DNA of 64,000 nt from Bugulina stolonifera. Taxonomy: Eukaryota > Bryozoa > Gymnolaemata > Cheilostomatida > Bugulidae. The notes beneath the pieces are model-generated. The model had not been told where the DNA came from. It saw nothing but the letters and a program-made list of their open reading frames with translations, and did no database searches. The translations under genes and the position numbers were made by a program. The stretch lies in assembly GCA_935421135.1 (NCBI GenBank), contig OW285194.1:1944501-2008500 (forward strand), given 5' to 3'. How positions within the stretch are numbered: the stretch's first letter is position 1; every line of letters begins with the position of its first letter. Below, piece by piece: positions 58,401 through 64,000 of the stretch.

Positions 58401-61400
58401 ATCTATTACTCTTGTCAGACATCTACACTGTGGGTACATAAAATTATGTGTATCCACGTACCACATTTACAGAAACTAGTGCTGGATATGACAGACAGAA
58501 TCAAAGTGAGAAAGCTTTGGAAATGCGGAGCACAGACTCAGACCTTTCTGATACAGAGGATGTGTCCCCAAATCCAAAGATAACTTTGCAGCCACGGCCG
58601 ACTACAAAAAAGAGGATCTTGAATCTGTATTTTGCATCAGAAAAAGTATGTGGTGCACTATTTAGTACCACATGCATATACAGAATATGACTTTAATTAG
58701 AATATATATACACTGAACAGTCTCCGCATAGTGAAGTGGCTCCTTTCTGAGCAATTGAGATCTTTGGCATTCTGTATGACTGCAATATTCAACTTTCACA
58801 GAACTAGCTTTTTAAAAAACAAATAAAAAAGTTTTTTTTTAATTTATATCTTACCAGGGATTGGTGTTTTGAAAAAATTTACTTTGGCAGCAGTATCTGT
58901 TGCCGTGGTGAATAATAAATTATTCAAATAGTACAAGTTCATGTTCAAGTGTATCGTGCATCTTGTGTGGACATGTAGGTATACAAGATGAGTTCACCAA
59001 CCAGAGGCCGAGCCTTGATTATCAATAACTTTCCTAGCAACCCGATTGGAAACAGGTGGGAGTCGGAGTTGGACGAGGAGAACATGAGTCAAATGTTGAA
59101 GAGCTTTCAATTCGAGGTAGTAGTACGAAAGGAGTGCACTGCAAAGGTAAGAGTACCATCATACAGAAAATCTATTATAATGGTTTCAATGTTTGCTAAA
59201 TTGTCTTTGATTAGTATTTTTTGAGTTTCTTGCAAATGCATTGCACCATTCCATGGTCAGAGTGAGGGTACTAGGGAGTGGGAATGTCTACTCACCTCAT
59301 GTTTTTGGACAGATCGCGGGTAAGTTTATATCCTCATGTATTGCTAGTTTGATTGAAGCAAAATTCACTTAGTACATGTATAATATATATTGCTACTATA
59401 CGTGTAACTGAGTTGATGTAACCAAAGAAAAGTTTTGTAAATTTGACATCAGAATAGGTGGAGTTAACTCTGACTAATGACATCACTGTAGGCATTTTAG
59501 AAACTTTGTGGTTTGATCAAAATACTTTAGATGTCTTTATGTATGTACATGTATAATATACATTTATATAAATAAAGACGTCTAAAGTATATATTATATA
59601 AAATAGAGGTATCAATATCAAGTAATGGTGATATAGCTGGTTTGCAGAAAAGAATTCTGAAATTTTCAATAGAGTCCAATTTTAACAGGTCGTTTTAAAG
59701 GGGTTATGCCATGCTTTTTAGGTAGCATTAAGGCGCTGTCAGCTATTTGGTGGCATAATACATGTATATTGAGTGTCTAGATATTTACTAATCTAGTACT
59801 GAAGTAGTTAGCCCATGCTTGTGCCTTCCGGGCTATATTTAGAACAACTAGACCACAACACAATGTATAGGCATAGAGAACACAATAATAACCGCAGTAT
59901 ATATTGTGGCCAGATCCACTACCAGACCTACCAGTAAAGGGAGCTACTTATTGCCAACAAAAGCGAGGTCCAAAAAATTTCAAAAACTTGCACAAGTTAT
60001 CCTACAGCTATATTAGTAAATCCTGTGAAATCATTTGTTTGCTACTGTACTCTTTCTATGCAAACAGCTTGAATTCAACAATTTTCTCTATGTGACATAA
60101 AGCACACAGTTGCATCTTCATAACAAAGTTGTGTTCAAAGCAGCATTGAATAGTGATAATGAGTCAAGCATGGGCAAGAGGACACAGCTCCGCTTATAGT
60201 AGTGCAAATGCAACAGACCTAAGTAAGAAAGATTGCATTGAACATAAACGTAAACCACATGTCATAACCTCTTTAACTACAATTGGCTGTATGTAGGCCT
60301 AAATTCTACAGCATATAATAATTATTATAAAACACACCCGATACCATCAGAATTACTCAAGTTGAAGATTTGAGAGATGGTGCTGTCTAGAAATTAATAT
60401 CTACACTCTGTTGTTTTATAGGAAATGATATCAACAATCCAAGAAGAGACTGGGCACAGAAGTCACCAGAGCTATGGAATGTTCTTCCTAATAGTTGCCA
60501 GTCACGGAACTACTGATGGAATACTTTGTTGCGATGGAAAGGTCGTGAAATATACTTCCGTTTACCAATTGATTTCCTCTGAAAGATTCCCATCGATGGC
60601 AGGGAAACCCAAAGTTGCCATCTTTAACTGTAATAGAGAAGGTGAGCTGTCAACAGTTGTAGGAAATGGGCAATATTGTAGTGTGATGTCCATGTGTTCT
60701 GTTTTACACAACAAATAGCATGTTGTGTCCTGGTATCATTTTATATTCATTGAACTGGCAACTGGCTGCCACGACAACAGTCATATTGTGGACACAGCGC
60801 TTGATTCAACAAGAAAACAAAGAAACTAATACTGCTAGCATTGAAACACTAACAATTGATTTGCTACTAGGCACATCTGATTGGCTAATGGCTGATATGG
60901 ATGTATAAAACATCTCACCAATATTAGAAATTCGAGTAAGCTACTAAAAACATGATGTAGTAAACATGCATGTACATGTACATGTAAGGTAAGCTTGATA
61001 GTGTTAGCATGGACATTGTACATATAAGAATAAAAGTTATTTGGTGAATTTGTAGTTAAGACTTTAGTGTCTTCGCGACCTCTGGAATCTGCCTGGGTCG
61101 ACCTCTGGGACCTGCCTGGGTTGATAGTGAAATTTCAGAGATGTGATTTTTTGGTCTGAGAAAACCACCCCCAACGGTACACCGAGGTTTCTCATGTGAC
61201 AACGAGAATTTTGCGTGTAGACTATGCGAGTCTGTGGCCAACGTGGTCTGGAAAATTATTGAGCAAGTTGGTTTATGCCTGGAATTTGGTGTAGGTCGTG
61301 AAGGCACTATATACAGTTTATAGTATGTTTCGGTTTCTTATTCTCAGTTGACAGCCTGATCTCTAACATAGTTGAAGTTGGAGCCCCTCAACTCAGAGTG

Positions 61401-63531
61401 CATCACAATGCTAACCAACACCATGTAGAAGACATGATATCATTTCACTCTTGCTTTGAAGGTAAATGTACCAGCTAAATGTACATGTCCTTTCCAACTG
61501 CCTAATATGCATAATATTCCTAAAGGCTTGTCTAAAATAGCATTAGTTAACTCTATTTTAGACAAGCCTTGAGGAATATTTTGGTGCTGTATTATTGTCT
61601 GCATTGTAAGTAATCAAACTCTATGCCAACTGTACTCACTGTATTAAGATATGACATTGGAGTTCTCAACAAACAGCTTCGTTTGAAGTTTGAGCTTTAC
61701 TACACCATAACATGTTTAGCTCTTGCCCATGAAATAACTCTGAATAATTTGAATAATGATGCTGTTTCACATGTACATGTCGGAGTAATAATGTGCTACA
61801 GGTGATGCACCACTGACGTACTCTCACCTAGGGAGTTTGTTTATAAGAACTCTAGTTACAACAATGTACAAGCATGCGTGCCATCGCGATCTAGCCACCA
61901 TATTTGATGTTGTAAGTAAACCATCATTTGAACCTACATTGTACAAGAAACATAAACAGTGCTGTCAAAGAGTTACACATGTACATATTTCATCTATTTA
62001 GATCCATTGATGTCCAATGGCTCTATCCCAGGAACCCATACCTCTCAATTGGTCAGTTTGTAGCCAACAAACAGTTTCAAACTGTGTATTGAAGAGGCTT
62101 TCTGAAAAATATCAGTTCCCCATAAATTGAATTCTCTGGAAATTCCTTATGATGGCGCTATCTGAATCTACTGATTTAGACAGCATATCTCATTATACTG
62201 CGTAGCCCATTGTTGTTAGTGATCAGCATAGTTAATACATTTGTATTATTGAAGTGTATTTTTAACATTGTGCGTTTGAGCTGAAGGTAACGATGCCAGT
62301 AGGTCTGCTGCCAGCCAATAATGTTCATAATATTTCAATGCCGCCATGTACCTTTATTATCCTTCTAGGTGCAGGAAAGGGTGAGAATGGCCTCAAGAAG
62401 GTTGGCAGAGAAAGAACCTCTGAAATACAGAGTTCAAATACCAGTGGTGACTAAGATTCTAACAAATTGCAGAAAAATATTCTTATTTCCTGGTCATGAT
62501 GGTTAGTTTAAACATTTATGTAAATAGGAATTTATTCAATACTGCAAGTATATTACCAAATTGCACTAATTAAAAGTTATCTAAAAGTAATCATAACGAA
62601 TCCAAGTTTATGCACACCTGAAACCTCTTTCTGCAGAGATGGAGCCAGAGATAGGTGATTATATGGCAAAAGAACTGACTGAAACAGGTCAAAAGTTGGA
62701 TGAGCTGGAACATAAACAAGGTGCGAATAATTTTATAGTAGTACTAGTATCCCCAGTAATGATTGGTTTATTAACCGCAGATGAGGTCGGGCTGACATAC
62801 AGTTTGCGTAATCATGCTGCTTTTAATCACCATAAAATATATTATATTGTTACACAAAATGTTTTAATAATTGAAACAAGAACCTGTATGGTACAGTACA
62901 GTACAATGCAGAGCTAAATTGTATTCAACTACATGTACATGTAAATTGATTGGTTTAGTGGTAGGTAAGACATGTCTATAGCCTCCAAGACAATGATTAT
63001 TTATAGCTTAGTCAGTCTAAGTGTATGCGTGTCTAATACAATGTACAGTAGCTTGTCCTCTATTCAAACCCTTAAAGTTCATCATGATTTATACACATGT
63101 ACACGTGTACACGTAGTACGGAGAGTGAAAAAGGTAATGTCGGGCAATAACAACCGCTTACAGCTAGCTTAATTTGCACTTTTTGATGTGGGTAAAATAT
63201 CTGACTGTTGAATATATCAGAATGTTTAAACAGTAAAGGCTTTCAAATACCAGAAATTTCTACTTTTCCATTTTAAACAGGTGGGATACACCAAAAGGAT
63301 TGTAGAGATAATTCCACAATGACTGAACACCCATTCATTCCATACTACAGTGACAGTGATGAGGGAAGTGAAGTCAGTGACCATCTGCTGTGTTTGGAGA
63401 CAGGACCAAGCGATGATCAACCAAAAGCTGTTCCACAAGCACTATTCGATGAAATTGACAGGTTGGTTTCACTGTCATTGGCATTTACTATGCTCACCTC
63501 TAGCAGCAGGAAGATGGAGTCTATTCAGTAA
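55483..63531 (+). CDS. TRIM-like RING/B-box/coiled-coil protein fused to caspase-like domain (13 exons, 698 aa)
   Basis: Exons: 55483-55628, 55872-56019, 56325-56484, 57273-57439, 57999-58221, 58473-58645, 58979-59146, 60422-60641, 61348-61461, 61802-61911, 62369-62501, 62637-62720, 63281-63531. Every junction is GT-AG and the phases agree. Residues 9-48 are a complete C3HC4 RING (C9, C12, C24, H26, C29, C32, C45, C48), the E3 ubiquitin-ligase signature. Residues 125-156 are a B-box with C125, H128, C136, C139, C144, C147 and H156 but one ligand missing. Residues 160-280 are helical, as in TRIM coiled coils. Residues 341-468 are a caspase p20 (YKM, RGRALIINN, ASHG with His423, MAGKPK) and about 498-583 a p10 (GSLFIRTL, KIFLFPG). 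The active-site block is NCNRE instead of QACRG. The tail is acidic. Ubiquitin-linked control of cell death or immune signalling is inferred. A downstream exon cannot be excluded, since AG-GTTGGT at 63463 could be a donor. Confidence 0.85.
55677..55796 (+). repeat. 11-bp minisatellite of splice-donor-like units
   Basis: Eleven GTAAGT words in about 120 bp, unit CTGTAAGTCAC, in intron 1 of the TRIM-caspase gene, 49 bp after the real donor (GTGCAT at 55629). Each unit matches the 5' splice consensus better than the real donor does. Confidence 0.9.
59522..59590. repeat. intronic hairpin (19-bp arms)
   Basis: ATACTTTAGATGTCTTTAT (59522-59540) and its near-exact reverse complement (59572-59590, one mismatch) in intron 7 of the TRIM-caspase gene, with an AT-rich loop containing TACATGTA. 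Perhaps a tiny MITE. Confidence 0.85.
61513..61580. repeat. intronic hairpin (28-bp arms, one mismatch)
   Basis: AAGGCTTGTCTAAAATAG pairs with CTATTTTAGACAAGCCTT, extended by AATATTCCT/AGGAATATT, around a 12-bp loop, in intron 9 of the TRIM-caspase gene. Confidence 0.9.
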
Positions 63532-63534
63532 TAC

Positions 63535-64000
63535 TGTAATGGTTTCTGTGTTTTGGTGCGGTCGTCCTTGGACGACTATCGACCCAGAAATGAAGTGCCT
63601 ATGAGTGGTAATAGGACTTCGCATTACATGAAAGATCGAGCGGTCTCAGTAGCCCAAATACTACCAAAGACGACCCATCTGATCTCAAGTCCGACCTTCA
63701 GACTATACAATGAAAGAGAGTAGTTCGACCTAGTAGGCGGTTCGCAAAGCGAATGACCTAGTAAAAGGAAGAGAAAGCCTCTGTATCAAGTATAGATGTG
63801 TCTTTATTGAAAGCCAAGTGAAGAATTAGACAATGAACAGTAAAACAGTGCCCTTTATATAGTATAAGGACTTCCGGCCGACGTGACGTCGGGAAAAGAC
63901 GACGTGTGGTCGTCCGGAAGTTGCGCAACAAGATGGCCGCCGGAAGCCCGACGGCCGACCCAAAATAGGTCGGGTTCTACAAAAGTTGCTTATAATGGTC
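63535..64000 (-). repeat. LTR, minus orientation, cut by window end
   Basis: It starts (as the LTR 3' end reversed) TGTAATGGTTTCTGTG four bases after the stop codon of the TRIM-caspase gene, preceded by ATAC (63531-63534). It closely matches the reverse of the 31044 and 34168 copies. Its far end and any internal region lie outside the window. Confidence 0.9.

Overview
This is a nuclear-genome window from an animal, probably a sponge (demosponge). The evidence is split genes with short GT-AG introns whose phases join cleanly across many exons, animal-type domains (thrombospondin type 1 repeats, RING/B-box, caspase), AATAAA signals, about 37% GC by eye, a dense load of LTR retrotransposon debris, DNA transposons and minisatellites, and the self-complementary word TACATGTA scattered throughout. 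The sponge assignment is inference; nothing here fixes the species. All gene models below were joined by hand from splice signals and phase.

Layout. 0-2.4 kb: two small minus-strand genes (one with an in-frame stop) and the last exon of a plus-strand gene, with small tandem duplications. 3.06-5.88 kb: a 5'-truncated LTR retroelement with three ORFs and its 3' LTR. 6.5-7.1 kb: a very long palindrome built from a 30-bp repeat. 11.0-19.6 kb: a secreted two-TSP1-repeat protein on the minus strand (8 exons) whose introns hold transposon debris. 20.5-21.7 kb: a ~120-bp satellite. 21.7-31 kb: mostly gene-poor, with a perfect 81-bp inverted repeat and a solo LTR. 31-33.1 kb: a small single-pass membrane protein gene broken by a solo LTR. 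35.3-45.1 kb: two tandem paralogous genes, each with five exons, encoding an unfamiliar protein with two long Cys/His-rich modules; a Gypsy-type element sits in intron 3 of the first. 45.4-53.7 kb: LTRs, a hAT-type MITE with a perfect 8-bp target duplication, and a 2.45-kb DNA element with CACTG ends and a 3-bp target duplication. 55.5-63.5 kb: a 13-exon gene joining a TRIM-like RING/B-box/coiled-coil front end to a complete caspase-like domain. The window ends inside another LTR.

The most interesting content is the TRIM-caspase fusion, whose active-site block is altered from QACRG to NCNRE, and the tandem pair of Cys/His-module genes, for which I recognise no family. The genes do not look like one pathway. 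They share only a possible innate-immunity or stress flavour (TRIM, caspase, fast-duplicating Zn-module genes), and that is speculative. The LTR family uses a 4-bp target duplication and encodes Ty3/Gypsy-like Gag and protease plus extra C-terminal ORFs, but I saw no reverse transcriptase or integrase.
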